Made by a program: the position numbers and the translations under genes. The notes beneath the pieces are model-generated. The model did not search any database. It had not been told where the DNA came from and saw nothing but the letters and a program-made list of their open reading frames with translations. A DNA stretch of 64,000 nt from Salticus scenicus (Eukaryota; Arthropoda; Arachnida; Araneae; Salticidae): NCBI GenBank assembly GCA_963930645.1, contig OZ005648.1:196981542-197045541 (forward strand). Reading direction: 5' to 3'. The stretch's first letter is position 1; each line of letters begins with the position of its first letter. Shown piece after piece: positions 46,522 to 57,309 of the stretch.

Positions 46522-47450
46522 ACTTTCTTCTATATTCAATAGAAGAAAGTATTGGATTCGTAAAAATTTTCGACCTCGGGTTTTTGATGGATTTACACGT
46601 TTTGAGAGCTGTAGAACACGATTTGACCATTTTTAGAAAATGTCTGTCTGTCTGTCTGTCAGTCTGTGTGTGTGTGTGTGACAAAATTTTGTGCCAACTG
46701 TACCTCAGGAACTACTGCACAGAATTTCATACAAATTGGTATGTAATTGCACCTTGACATAAATTAGTGCCTATCAACTTTTGGAAAAATTGTCTTACAG
46801 GTTGCGTTGCCATCCAGCTTTTTCTAAATTTTTAACATGGTGATATAGGACAAAATTTTCTATAAATGGGCATAAAGAGAATTGTTTTTAGTTATCCTTA
46901 TGAAATTTACAAGAATTATTTATAATAGAGATGGTCAACTGGGAATTTTTTTTTGTATGTGTAGGAGCCTCGCCACACACCCCCCTGGGGTGGAAGTACC
47001 CCCTCGAGGGGAGTAAATTTTCAAGATGGGTATCTTTCGAAAGGCCTCGTCAATACCTTTAAAACGAATGATTGAACTTTGAATCTGTGATAATTTAAAA
47101 CAAAGTTATCGATTTTTTTTTTACTTTTAACGAAAAAAAAACAGAAAAAAAAATCGTTTTTTTTTTTTTACGAAATTTAACCGAACTTGATATTTAGTTG
47201 GCCCCTGACATAAACTGGTGCTGATTAGATTTGGGGATCAATTGCTCAACAGGTGGCGCTGTGATTGGGGTAAATTTTCAAGATGGGTATCTTTCGAAAG
47301 GTCTCGTCAATACTTTAAAACGAATGGTTGAACTATAAATATGTGATCATATAAAACAAAGTTATCGATTTTTTTTTTTTAATATTGTTATTGAGTGAAT
47401 TTGTATAGGAAAATATAGAAGAAAGTCTGGTGGTGGCCACAACATACTAG
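46522..47450 (+). mobile_element. Family A element, copy A4 (reference copy)
   Basis: Complete: hairpin ACTTTCTTCTATATTC..TAGAAGAAAGT (46522-46550), TCTGTCTGTCTGTCTGTCAG tract (46642-46662) then GT repeats, C/G-rich hinge (46972-47000), core, and end 'AGAAAGTCTGGTGGTGGCCACAACATACTAG' (the last 31 bases, given here in two parts: AGAAAGTCTGG, TGGTGGCCACAACATACTAG). An internal ~170-bp stretch ('agatgggtatctttcgaaag ... gttatcgattttttt') is duplicated (47027-47120; 47279-47380). Confidence 0.85.
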
Positions 47451-47939
47451 TTTATGCATTTAAAGTTGTTGCAGCTACAAATTTAGTTTTACTCGCATTT
47501 TCAAACAATCAGTACAAATTATACTATCTTTATTGTCCTACTAACTCGACTGTAACAATGTACAATAAATATTTGTGTAAAATACATGTATAAAAATATC
47601 GATGTTTTTCTCCAAATGATGACATTATTGTTTTCCTCAAAAAATAACACGTATAACCTTCTTTGAAAATTAAGCAAATGCGAAAATTTTCAATCACATG
47701 TGATTATGACTGTATAATGGGTTAAATAACATTTTTTTAATAAATAGGGGATATTTATAATTTATTTTATGTCTAAGAAATACCATTACCCTATTTGTAG
47801 CAACTTCTAACTGAATACAAAATTGGAATTAAAATAATATTTACGATATGTGAGACTAATTTTTAAAAACTGCTATATAGCATTAATAGTTAAAAGTTGA
47901 AGAACATTAACAATTAAAGAAATACTTTGATTTGTTTTT

Positions 47940-47981
<42 letters not shown>

Positions 47982-48098
47982 ATAAAAATTGTTTTTTTAT
48001 TTATGCTGTCGTTCCTCTGTGATACAGGAAAATCATTATATCTGGCAACATTTTTATAAGCCCACATTACCACCTATATGACAGTTTCAACACTATAA
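47451..48098. other. AT-rich spacer
   Basis: A38 run 47945-47980. No gene seen. Confidence 0.45.
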
Positions 48099-48556
48099 TG
48101 TTGCGTACTCAGGGTTCGTGAATTGTGCGTAAGTGAATTACAGGTCTTGCAGAGGATTAAAAGTTTATTTACAGAATATCCATAAGATTACAAGTCTGTC
48201 AATCAAGTATTAACCTCAGTTTCACCACAAAACACAGTTTAAATAATATCTGACAACATAAAAATCACAGCATAAACTGCACCATAAGCATAACACACAC
48301 AACGCAGGCTGCATTCAGTAGCAGAGGCTCATTCAAGCACAGCTCTTAACACCGCAATGACTTGGCTTCGACTGACTTCAACGACCGAAATGTGATCCCT
48401 TTATTTGGATCGCTCCCTCGTATATTTCCAGAATATTCCCAGTATTTCGTAAAATATTCGATTTAGAGTTTAGATAATCGATATGTCGATAATAAGGATT
48501 TTCTCGCCAAAGTCGCCAAATTCGTCGTCAAGGCCATTTTTGCTCTGGTGAAGTTT
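48099..48556 (-). mobile_element. Solo LTR, Gypsy/Ty3 type (minus strand)
   Basis: Read on the minus strand, the segment ends CGAACCCTGAGTACGCAACA, a terminal CA preceded by a U5-like stretch. About 70 bp before that end lies AATAAA (complement of 48164-48169), consistent with the R-region poly(A) signal. It is distinctly less AT-rich than its surroundings. The 5' edge (near 48556, 'tggcgactttggcgagaaaa') is uncertain and no second LTR or internal region is present. Confidence 0.55.
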
Positions 48557-48708
48557 TTAACGGGATTTTAAAAGAAAATGAGCTATTTTAATGCCAAATC
48601 AAGGCAGAAACGCGGAAAAATAACCTGACTAAGTCTCTTTGAATGAAATTACATAAAAAATAATGATTATTATTTATAAATTCGTAACAATAAAAAGCAC
48701 TTTCAATT

Positions 48709-48741
<33 letters not shown>

Positions 48742-49278
48742 AATAAGCAAGGGTCTGTAAAAATGTGCAATTCTCTTTCTGGGTACTTATTTATATTTAA
48801 TGTCATTACCCTGTATCTTTTTTCAGCCTTAATCTTCTTCTTAATAATAAATACCCAAGTTTCACAAAAAAAATTTCACTGATACAAAAATATATTGAAA
48901 TTTAATAAAATTGATTTTTATTATTGGTTTCGAGGAATGAATAAAATAAAGAAGGATTATTTATCAGAAAAAAGTGATAACACAATTGCCACAATATATT
49001 GAGGAAAGAAAAATTACTCGTGATTTAAAAAAAAATAAAACTAGAAAAAAAAATAGTTTAAAAGAAAAGATGTAATTCTATATAAGAATAGAGTTTTTTT
49101 TTTTTTTTTCTTCTTTTTTTTTCAGCTACCATTATAAACTGCCAAATTATGGAGGAAAATGTAAAAAAAGCAACTAAAATAATTATAACAAATACTAAAA
49201 ATTTAATGATATTAAAAATATTGAACATAATATAGCTGATAATAAATTGAAACCGAAAAAGACAATGGTACTTTTCTG
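48557..49278. other. AT-rich spacer
   Basis: Poly(T) 48712-48737 and 49094-49119. No gene seen. Confidence 0.45.
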
Positions 49279-49596
49279 TTATCGAGTTGGTTGATTCAAT
49301 TTAACGTCGCTCTTGTACTGCGCTATGGGTAATTAGCGACGGTCTGGGACGCAACCCAAGAGATAGTCCGTAAACATGACATCACAATTTTGATCCTCCA
49401 TGAAGAGGATGGCTCCCCCGCTTCGGTAACCCCCAGAGGTATCATTTGGATTGGAACATGGAGGACCTTGCGCCCCCGACGGATTTTACTTGCACCAGCC
49501 ACCATTAGTGTATACGACAGTCTTTTGCTGGCTCGAGTATCGAACCAATTTTTGAAGTGAAAACTTCTTTAGGCGCGTTGAGCACTTTTGGGTGAA
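49279..49596 (-). mobile_element. tRNA-derived SINE
   Basis: On the minus strand: head with TTGGTTCGATACTCGAGCC (box-B-like), body CTAATGGTGGCTGGTGCAAG, CCGAAGCGGGGGAGCCATCC, GATCAAAATTGTGATGTCAT, ending TACCCATAGCGCAGTAC... and AACGTCGCTC region near 49300. Same family as 4845-5060 and 13562-14156. Confidence 0.75.
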
Positions 49597-49774
49597 CAAA
49601 AATCATGGATACTCACGTCATCGTCACCGAACACTTTCCATGAGCTATATGTATACTAGGGTATATATGTACATAGATATACCTCCGTGCGTTATTAGCA
49701 TACATTATATATATACAAAGAGTATATATCTCTACATATATATCCATATATGTAGCGCACGGCGCGGCATGCCG

Positions 49775-49778
<4 letters not shown>

Positions 49779-49844
<66 letters not shown>
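49779..49844. repeat. CA then TA microsatellite
   Basis: ACACACAC (49779-49812) running into TATATATA (49813-49844). It produces spurious ORFs on both strands. Confidence 0.95.
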
Positions 49845-49845
<1 letters not shown>

Positions 49846-50155
49846 TATGTATAAAATGTATACTAATACGAGTAGTATACTGGCTACTGGCATCTGTCTC
49901 TTTCTAGTTCTATACTCTATTTATGTATGTACTTTTTTCACAGTACATACATAATTCACAAAGTACAAGCACGTGTTTTTATACAGACTGTTAAATTCTT
50001 CTTTTTGCTTTCAATATAAATTTAAAGTTTAAATTAGTCATAAACACTTCTTTACAAACCAAAAATAATTCAAAAATAATAATCTAATGGCTCAACGATA
50101 CAATTCACAAGTTACTTAGTTTTCACTTCTATCGGCAGTCCCCAAAGACTGTCCC
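49845..50155. other. Spacer
   Basis: Nothing recognised. Confidence 0.4.
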
Positions 50156-50156
50156 T

Positions 50157-50252
50157 TTTTTTTTTTTTTTTTTTAACAGTCTTTCGCTGGCTCGAGTAAT
50201 CTTTCAATTACGGGCTCGGCACTCTAACGACTGGGCTAACACGGCCCTCTGT
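50157..50252 (-). mobile_element. Short tRNA-head retroposon with poly(A) tail
   Basis: Minus strand: GGCCGTGTTAGCCCAGTCGT (box A fits TRGCNNAGY) then TAGAGTGCCGAGCCCGTAAT, 'ctcgagccagcgaaagactg' and an A tail (complement of T17 at 50157-50174). It contains only the tRNA-like head and the first body bases of the SINE family. About 95 bp. Confidence 0.65.
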
Positions 50253-50579
50253 TTTCGGGATCGGTTTCAGGTAGAGTTAAGATAAATAAATAAATAAAAT
50301 TGGTGTATTTAGGTATTACCCCTTCGAGAAATAAACTGACGATGATTTTAATGATTTTGCGCTGAAATTAATTTCTTTATTTGAATTTCATTATTTTGAT
50401 TTAAAAAAACACAAATTTTAAATAATATATATATATTTCATTATTTGCTGTTTATCACGATATTTGGCCCCTGATTTTGATTTGACGTGTATGTCAAATT
50501 TGAAAATAGGCTTATTTAGAAATATCGACCACCAGGCGGGTCGAAACCGACCAGTATTGTAATAAAATCATAATTTGAA

Positions 50580-51590
50580 TATATTTTTAATTTAGATTTT
50601 TGTGCTAACTTTAAAAGTAAATAACACAGCACAGAAAAAAAAAAAAAAAAAAAGAAAAGAAAAGATATCGAACCTTGATACCATTTTTGCCGATTCTTAT
50701 GTAAAATGATCTCCTGAATCCGAATATGATCCTCATTTTGCCCAATCACCCACCATTTTTTTTCTGGACGTCACCTTCTTCCCTAATTTGTATCACTGCT
50801 CGGTAATTTGATGACTAAGAATTTCATTTGGAGAATGTAAAAGGATTATTTTAACATTTATAAAGAAAAAATATGATGTATAACAAGTAATAATAATAAA
50901 TAGATTAATAATATATAATAAATATAATTTTTAGTTTCAGTGTCTAATCCTGTCCCCTCCCCCTCCCCTATATTTACCACTTGCTACAGATGCTCATGTT
51001 TTAAAAAATTTCATTTCTGTAGCCCCCAAGAAGATATTTAACAGTTAAAATAATTTTTTCTTCCCCTCCAAATCAAATTCATAGCCATAAAATTACCGAA
51101 AAGTGATTAAAATAGAGGGGTGCCCCAACAAAACGGTGAGTGGTGGAGCAAAATGGGCTTCATATTTGGATCCAGGCGGTCATTTTACATAAGAATTTGC
51201 AGAAATGGTGTTGGGACCGATTTGCATACGGAGCAGTGTAATTGTATAACTGTTAAAAACTAATAATTTTTAGTTTCAGTGTCTAATCCTGCCCCCCCCC
51301 TCCTCTAAATTTATCACTTGCTACAAATGCTCATGTTTTAAAAAAAAATTATTTCTGTAGCCCCCAAGAAGATATTTAACAGTTAAAATAATCCTTTCTT
51401 CCCCTCCAAATTAAATTCATAGCCATAAAATTACCGAAAAGTGATTAAAATAGAAGGGTGCCCCAAAACAACGGTGAGTGGTGGAGCAAAATGGGCTTCA
51501 TATTTGGATTCAGGCGGTCATTTTACATAAGAATTTGCAGAAATGGTGTTGGGGCCGATTTGCATACGGAGCAGTGTAATTGTGATGCTT
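50580..51590. repeat. Two direct and one inverted copy of a ~339-bp repeat
   Basis: Direct copies start TTAGTTTCAGTGTCTAATCC at 50931 and 51270 (period 339) and stay near-identical to about 51248 / 51585. A partial inverted copy occupies about 50660-50755 ('atgtaaaatgatctcctgaa' versus 'ttcaggcggtcattttacat'). The unit contains short open frames (e.g. 51458) that are repeat-derived. Confidence 0.8.
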
Positions 51591-51971
51591 GTGGTTATTG
51601 TAATAAAATAAATAAGCCCACTCTTTTGTCGTTCCCTGTCGTCATTCATTTGGGCTTGAAAAACAAAAGCATATTTGAAGGATTTATGTTGAGTTTAAGC
51701 AACCCCGTTGTTTAAATCCGCCATATTTGACACTTTATGCTTGTAATCGCAGATTATATCTTGTTCTCCAATTAATAGGACACAGTCGATCAGTTCTTAC
51801 TTGTATTAAAGATTAAGTTATTTTTTTCTTTTGAATTTACGTTTCATATTAATAATCCTTGACACATAATTTAAAAGAATAAGAGATTAAAATAATGTAA
51901 TACAATTTGATCTGGAAATATTTATAATCAACCGACCATGAAAAATGTTTCATTATTGACAAATTTCAAGA

Positions 51972-51980
51972 TCAAGGTCA
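51972..51980 (+). promoter_or_regulatory. FTZ-F1-type nuclear receptor half-site upstream of gene 3
   Basis: TCAAGGTCA matches the FTZ-F1/SF-1 monomer site YCAAGGYCR exactly, 67 bp before the TATA box. FTZ-F1 is a known regulator of moult-stage cuticle genes in insects. Function here is inferred from sequence and position only. Confidence 0.4.
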
Positions 51981-52046
51981 TTAATAAACAAGTTTTTTAC
52001 TTAAAATAAAAAATACTTTATTCTCTGTGGAGCATGAAGGAAGAAG

Positions 52047-52054
52047 TATAAATA
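52047..52054 (+). promoter_or_regulatory. TATA box of gene 3
   Basis: TATAAATA, 90 bp upstream of the ATG, as in gene 2 (93 bp). An initiator-like TTCACTTG lies at 52082. Confidence 0.7.
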
Positions 52055-52136
52055 CAGTTTCTCCAAAATGGACAGCATACTTTCACTTGACTGAAGTTTG
52101 TGCTATCTTACAAATCTATACACAGAATTTTCAAAA

Positions 52137-52151
52137 ATGATGAAATTAGCC
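52137..52151 (+). CDS. Gene 3, exon 1 (start of signal peptide)
   Basis: ATG ATG AAA TTA GCC then donor GTAAGT (52152). MMKLA joins in phase 0 to VIVLLVGYAAASG in exon 2, a textbook signal peptide. Start context TTCAAAAATGATG matches gene 2 exon 1, and both exons are 15 nt long with GTAAGT. The second ATG could also serve as start; I use the first. The 4777-bp intron is predicted from splice signals and the restored signal peptide. Confidence 0.8.
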
Positions 52152-52304
52152 GTAAGTATAATATATTTTTCTTCATTCGTAGCAATTTTAAAGTTTATTA
52201 TTATTATTGATAGGATAAGCTGTATTTTTAATTTACGTATTTTGGAATATTTGCGTATTTTAACTGTCTGTTTCCAAAAATTTCAAACTCCGGTAATAAT
52301 TTTT

Positions 52305-53354
52305 ACTTTCTCTTACCCATAAGATAGAGAAAGTATTGTTTTTGGCTCAAATTTTCGAACGCGAGATTTTGTTATATTTACACGTTTTGAGGTCCCCTGA
52401 ATACGAAAATCATGTTTTTAGCAAATGGTCTGTGTGTCTGTGTGTGTGTGTGTCTGTGTGTGTGTCTGTGTCTGTGTGTGTGTGTGTCTGTGTGTGTGTC
52501 TGTCTGTTATCAGCATACCTCAAAAACAAATTATGGCAGAAAGTTCAAACTTGGTATTCTAAATATGTATCATATAGGGATGCTACAGTAAGCTTTTCGT
52601 TAAGATCAAGCAAATGGTTCGTGTACAGGGACAATCAAGAGAATTCTAATACATTACGTCTATGGGGGAAATTGCAGGTAATTAGAGTTTAACGTCTATA
52701 GACTGAACTAAACCAAATGAAACGAATATATATTTTTTGTAATAGAGACAGTTAACTGGGAAAAAAATTTTGTGTATGTAGGAGCCTCGCCTCCCCCCCT
52801 GGGGGGGAAGTCCCCCCTCGAGGGGAGTAAATTTTCATGATGGGTATCTTTCAAAAGAGCTCGAAAATACCTTTAAAACGAATGGTTGAACCATCGATCT
52901 GCGATAATTTAAAACAAAGTTATCGATTTATTTTTACTTTTAACGAAAAAAAAAACTTTTTTTTTTTTAATATTGAGAATAAAATGGACTTCTTTTGGAT
53001 ATTTGGTGTTAAACTACTTCTCTAATATGGAAATCGTCTGCCTTATCATAAAAGATAATTTTTTTTAAATAATAATTTTAATAAATTATTTTTTAAAAAG
53101 TGAAATATTTTTTAATAACCGAATTAAATTGTATATGAATGTAGGCGCATTAATGAAACGGGGGGTTGAGGGGGGCGGTAGCCCCCCTCACACAGAACTA
53201 ATTATCATATAAAACTCTTCAGAAGCCTAATATGAATTGTTTAACATAGGTTTACATAACAGTACTCGTTATCTTATCTCTTAATCTCCAACCTGTATTT
53301 ATAGTATTAAATTTCAGGGTAAGAGAAAGTCGTGTGAGTGACACACCAGATTAT
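52305..53354 (+). mobile_element. Family B element, copy B5 (full length)
   Basis: Starts with the hairpin ACTTTCTCTTACCCATAAG..AGAGAAAGT (52305-52333), then a long GT/GTCTGT tract (52428-52508). A 14-nt G/C hinge lies near 52795 and the A/B core at 52840-52930. It ends GTGTGAGTGACACACCAGAT TAT (53332-53354), where GTGTG-AGTGA-CACAC can fold. Confidence 0.85.
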
Positions 53355-53454
53355 TTTGATAAGGAATAATCATCATAAATAAATATAATTTTAATTAAAT
53401 ATTGTACAATTGACTAATGGTATGATTGGATAATGTAATAAATGGTACGTAACC

Positions 53455-53501
<47 letters not shown>

Positions 53502-54064
53502 AGCAAAAAAAATTTTTTGAAGGTAACCTTTAGGAAACCTGTAAATATTTGGGACTAATGGTTTCATAAAAGTATTTGGGGATAAACATATATGGAACTT
53601 TTAAAAAATTGAATATTTCCTGAAGGAAACCTGTTGTTTTTATTTTTCTTCAAAATACCTACGGAATATTTTAAAAGACCTGCAAAATGTTATAAGAAGT
53701 CCAGAATACTTGCTGTTTCTATGCCGATTTTTTTACCTGAGATATTTATATACTGCAAAAAATATTTTAGTTTAATTCATGATCTAGTATGAAATCTGGT
53801 ATTCGGTATCATCATAATACTTTTAGTTCCAAATATTTATTTTTCGTTCTCATAAGGTTTGAAATCCTTTATTTAGTCAAAAATATCTCTCAAAAGTATA
53901 TAGTAAATTTCTGTTTGAAAACGCGAGCATTTATTTATTTTATTTTGACAGTTTTGAGGCCTATAGTTACAATGACTTTTGTTTCGATTGGTCCACATTA
54001 CAACAATTCACAGAAAGAAACGCAAAATATCTTGTAGACACAGGCCATCAAAAACATCCATGCC

Positions 54065-54544
54065 CAGTGCCTGACTAAGGCAGGGGCATAAGGGGCAGTT
54101 GCCCCGGGCCCCCACATCAGAGGAGGGCCCCCAAATTGAATAGAAAGTTTATTTTACGTTTCCTTCTTTAATGAACGTTTTTTAAACAAAATATCAGTAC
54201 CTACAGTGTAAAATCCGGCTTAATTGAGACATCGTAATTGCGAAAATTTAGCTGAATTCCGCCCTAATGTCAGCAAGAATATGAATTTTTCGCTGCTAGA
54301 TCTAGATGACAAAATTAACAATCAGAAATAAAATGGATAGAACGATATTTCGTCTGACCATTGGAAGAGGGGGGGGGGACTTTATAGCTATTTTAGGTTC
54401 TAGTCAATTTTCTTGTTACATATCTAGTGAAAAATTTAAATACCTCCATAAATTTCGTTTCTTCATTACTGACATAGGGAAGCAGAGGAGGGGCCCCCCA
54501 AAAAGTTTTTGCCCCGGGCCCCAATTGAGCTAAGTCGGGCCCTG
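54065..54544. mobile_element. hAT-type MITE with exact 8-bp target duplication
   Basis: TCCATGCC at 54057-54064 and 54545-54552. Ends CAGTGCCTGACTAAGG / inverted CTAAGTCGGGCCCTG (CAGKGCCYGACTWAG). GC-rich subterminal GCCCCGGGCCCC on both sides. No transposase. Confidence 0.9.
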
Positions 54545-55294
54545 TCCATGCCCGCACTGAGATTCGAACCCAGTACTTGGGAATCCAAAAGGCTGAAACA
54601 TCCATAAAAACCAGTAGTAAGAGTAGGAACAATATTCTAAACAACACAGTAACCAAGAGAACTTTAGTTTTTTTTTCGGCTGCCATTGGTGCTATTTGAA
54701 AATATAACTTTTCAATAAATAAAAATACCAGAAATTTTAAATAAGTATTTGTTTAAAATGGTTAAAGTACAATTTATAAACATTGAAGCAAAATAAAAAG
54801 ATATATGAAACCGTCAATTCATTTTAACTGTCCCAAAAATGAAACTGGTTTCGACATCTTTATTAAAATGATGTAAAATGTATAAACGAGGAAACGAACT
54901 TCATTCATTAACAGGGATAGTGCAACTGTCTAAAAACTATCTATTTCAATGGAAAAGTGTACGTAGATTACAATAGTGTTCATTTGTAATCAGTGAGAGT
55001 TTTTGGCTGAGAAAAAAGATTTTAAATGTTGTTATTCCAATTAATTTCATTAGGGCTGAAAACGCTAATTTAGAAATATATATATATTAAATTTTAGTGT
55101 CGTTTTGCAGGGGGGAAAAAGTTTTTTTTGAATCAAAAAAATAATTTATATTTGTTTTCTAAATCAAGTTCTCATAAATAAAATAATATTTATACAAATT
55201 TTGACTGAGTTGCTCATGGAAAATTTTACTTACAGTTAAGATCTAAACAACTTTATTGATCTAAATAATTGTATTTTTTAACAGCTGTATATAT

Positions 55295-55466
55295 CAGTGG
55301 CGAAGCGTCCATGGAAGCGATGGAAGTAGCGCTTTCCCTATTTAAGATTTTTGAAAAGTAATCAAGTAACGTTGCCTCGTCGAAAGACTGAATTGGTTCT
55401 TCCTCTGCTTTTGAAAGCGCTTCGCTTCGGCGCTTTTATAGATTTCTGAACCGCGCCTCGTCCCTG
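55295..55466. mobile_element. Second hAT-type MITE with 8-bp target duplication
   Basis: GTATATAT at 55287-55294 and 55467-55474. Ends CAGTGGCGAAGCGTCC / inverted CGCCTCGTCCCTG. 172 bp. The right duplication is in a TA microsatellite, so it is slightly less certain than the 54065 copy. Confidence 0.75.
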
Positions 55467-55704
55467 GTATATATATATATATATATTGATATAAAATTAG
55501 CAATAGTTCTTGCACTGAAAAATGATTGTAGCATTGTATTAACTTTACGTATAAGCAATCTCTTCTTTGACTAGAGATTGAAATGTCGTATGTCAATGAG
55601 CTCCATTCACATTAAACATTAATCAATTTTTATGAAAATTCATATTCATATTAAATCGCTTATTTATAGATACATAAAAAACATAGATTAGTAACTTTAA
55701 CTAC

Positions 55705-56881
55705 CCCACACAACCACTTATATTCATTGTGGTGTAAATATTTTCATTTACCTTTATATTTTCATATTTTTATTTTATTTTATTAACATTTTTAATTTTA
55801 ATTATCAATAGAAGTTCGTTATTGAGGAATCAAAAACCTCATGGCGTACATGATCGTACACTGCGTTTTGGCCACAAACCCTTTTTATTCTTTGGGTCAA
55901 AAAGTCAAATATATATATGTCCAAATATTTTTATTTACTTAAGAGAAAAGAGGAACAAACTTACTTAATTGGTAGAATGCTGTAAAAGGAAAAATGCAGA
56001 ACACAATACTATTTGTAAGAAAAATCAAATCATTGCATCAACATTCCTTTCTTTTATTTTCCAATCAATACCAGCAAATCCAAAACAAGCAGGATACAAA
56101 AATATCCTGCTCTTAAAATTTGAATATCCATCCATCCCAGCTGATAACATATACATATATTTAATAAGTAGGCACTCTCTCTCCAAATCATAATCTGGAC
56201 AAAGTCCTTTAAAAACAGAACATAAAACCCATTCTTACCCATGCTGCTCTCTTGAGTGATGCTCAAACACAACTGAATTTAAAACTGCCGGGATAACAGA
56301 AGGTGGGGTCAGAACCATATTGGTTCTCAGAATGGTGTGATATGACATCACCACTAGGAAAGAAGAACCAATTTTTCTCCTGTGTGTGTATTGCAGTAAA
56401 GTAAACACAACAGGGTGAGTTGAGCCAGCTGAGAGAAACAATGCATTTAAGTGCAGAAAAACGATCTTATTTAAAATTTAAAAAGAAGTGATGTTTTTAA
56501 CATCACATTCATTAGACATCTAAATTGCATACATTGATTCATAAAAGGTACAAAATGTCTTAAGAATGTCCATTAAAAGTCCTGGATATCCTGTACTAAT
56601 TATAGATATCTATCAGATATTTGAAAGTAAACGAAATTTTCACGTGCCGTTTTCGATGTCTAATAGATGTAACATGTTAGATCAAAACAAGATATAGATA
56701 TTTTCAATATCGAATAGATGTAAAAAATCCAGTTATTGGAGATTTAAAAGATATCTAATGGATGTAAAAATGAGTGACATCTGTCGTGACAATAGGTATC
56801 GGTAGGATGTTTATAGAAGTTTAATGGATCATTTTTAAACTTTTATAGATGTCTTATGAATGTAGTAAGTGGTTGTGTGGG
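55705..56881. mobile_element. Element with perfect 16-bp inverted termini, unclassified
   Basis: CCCACACAACCACTTA (55705-55720) and its exact inverse TAAGTGGTTGTGTGGG (56866-56881). ATTCAT / ATGAAT also pair just inside. The interior near 56570-56850 repeats an 'ataGATGT(A/C)' motif. No transposase seen and no target duplication recognised. Confidence 0.6.
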
Positions 56882-56928
56882 ACATAATTGCAATGTTTTA
56901 AAAATAATTTTAATAATCTTTATTCCAG

Positions 56929-57309
56929 GTTATCGTTCTTTTGGTTGGCTACGCTGCTGCTTCTGGTCTAGTCTCTTCCCAAAGAGCAGTCATTCATCAC
57001 GTACCCCACCATGGACACGGTGTAGGAGTTAGCTCAAGATATTTTGATAAAGCTGAATATGGTTTAGGTCATGGATTATATGGATTAGGTTACGGAAATG
57101 CTTATTATGGTGCCGGATACCTTGGAGGCTATGGAGCTGGATATCTTGGAGGATATGGAGCAGGATACCTCGGAGGATATGGTGGTAATGCTTATGATGG
57201 TATCGACAATCTCGGACTTGCTTATAACAACTATGATCTCGCTGGTGGAAGATTAGGACTCGGGTATGGTTATGGACTTGGTGGCCTTGGATTAGGATAT
57301 TATTATTAA
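56929..57309 (+). CDS. Gene 3, exon 2: secreted Gly/Tyr-rich cuticle-like protein
   Basis: Starts after TTTATTCCAG. Joined to exon 1 (52137-52151) it gives 131 aa. Residues 1-18 are a signal peptide (MMKLAVIVLLVGYAAASG). Residues 28-36 are His-rich (HHVPHHGHG). SSRYFDKAEYG (40-50) is the block conserved in gene 1. Residues 66-89 are three exact GAGYLGGY repeats. The rest is Gly/Leu/Tyr with a YYY end. No cysteines in the mature part and no R&R chitin-binding consensus. A structural role in cuticle or another secreted matrix is inferred. An antisense ORF over the same stretch is a shadow of the repeats. The in-frame TTG at 56941 is internal. Confidence 0.85.
   Translation, partial: VIVLLVGYAAASGLVSSQRAVIHHVPHHGHGVGVSSRYFDKAEYGLGHGLYGLGYGNAYYGAGYLGGYGAGYLGGYGAGYLGGYGGNAYDGIDNLGLAYNNYDLAGGRLGLGYGYGLGGLGLGYYY

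Larger units (their letters stand above)
52152..56928 (+). other. Gene 3 intron 1 (4777 bp, phase 0)
   Basis: GTAAGT donor, TTTATTCCAG acceptor. Holds B5, A40 (53461-53500), two hAT-type MITEs and a 1.18-kb element with perfect 16-bp inverted ends that stops 47 bp before exon 2. 53501-54056 and 54560-55280 hold nothing recognised. Confidence 0.7.

Noticed and set aside
48099..48556. Full LTR retrotransposon
   Set aside because: Only one LTR-like segment; no second LTR, primer binding site or gag-pol remnants nearby.
49592..49954. 120-codon ORF at 49592 and its minus partner
   Set aside because: Translation of CA/TA microsatellite.
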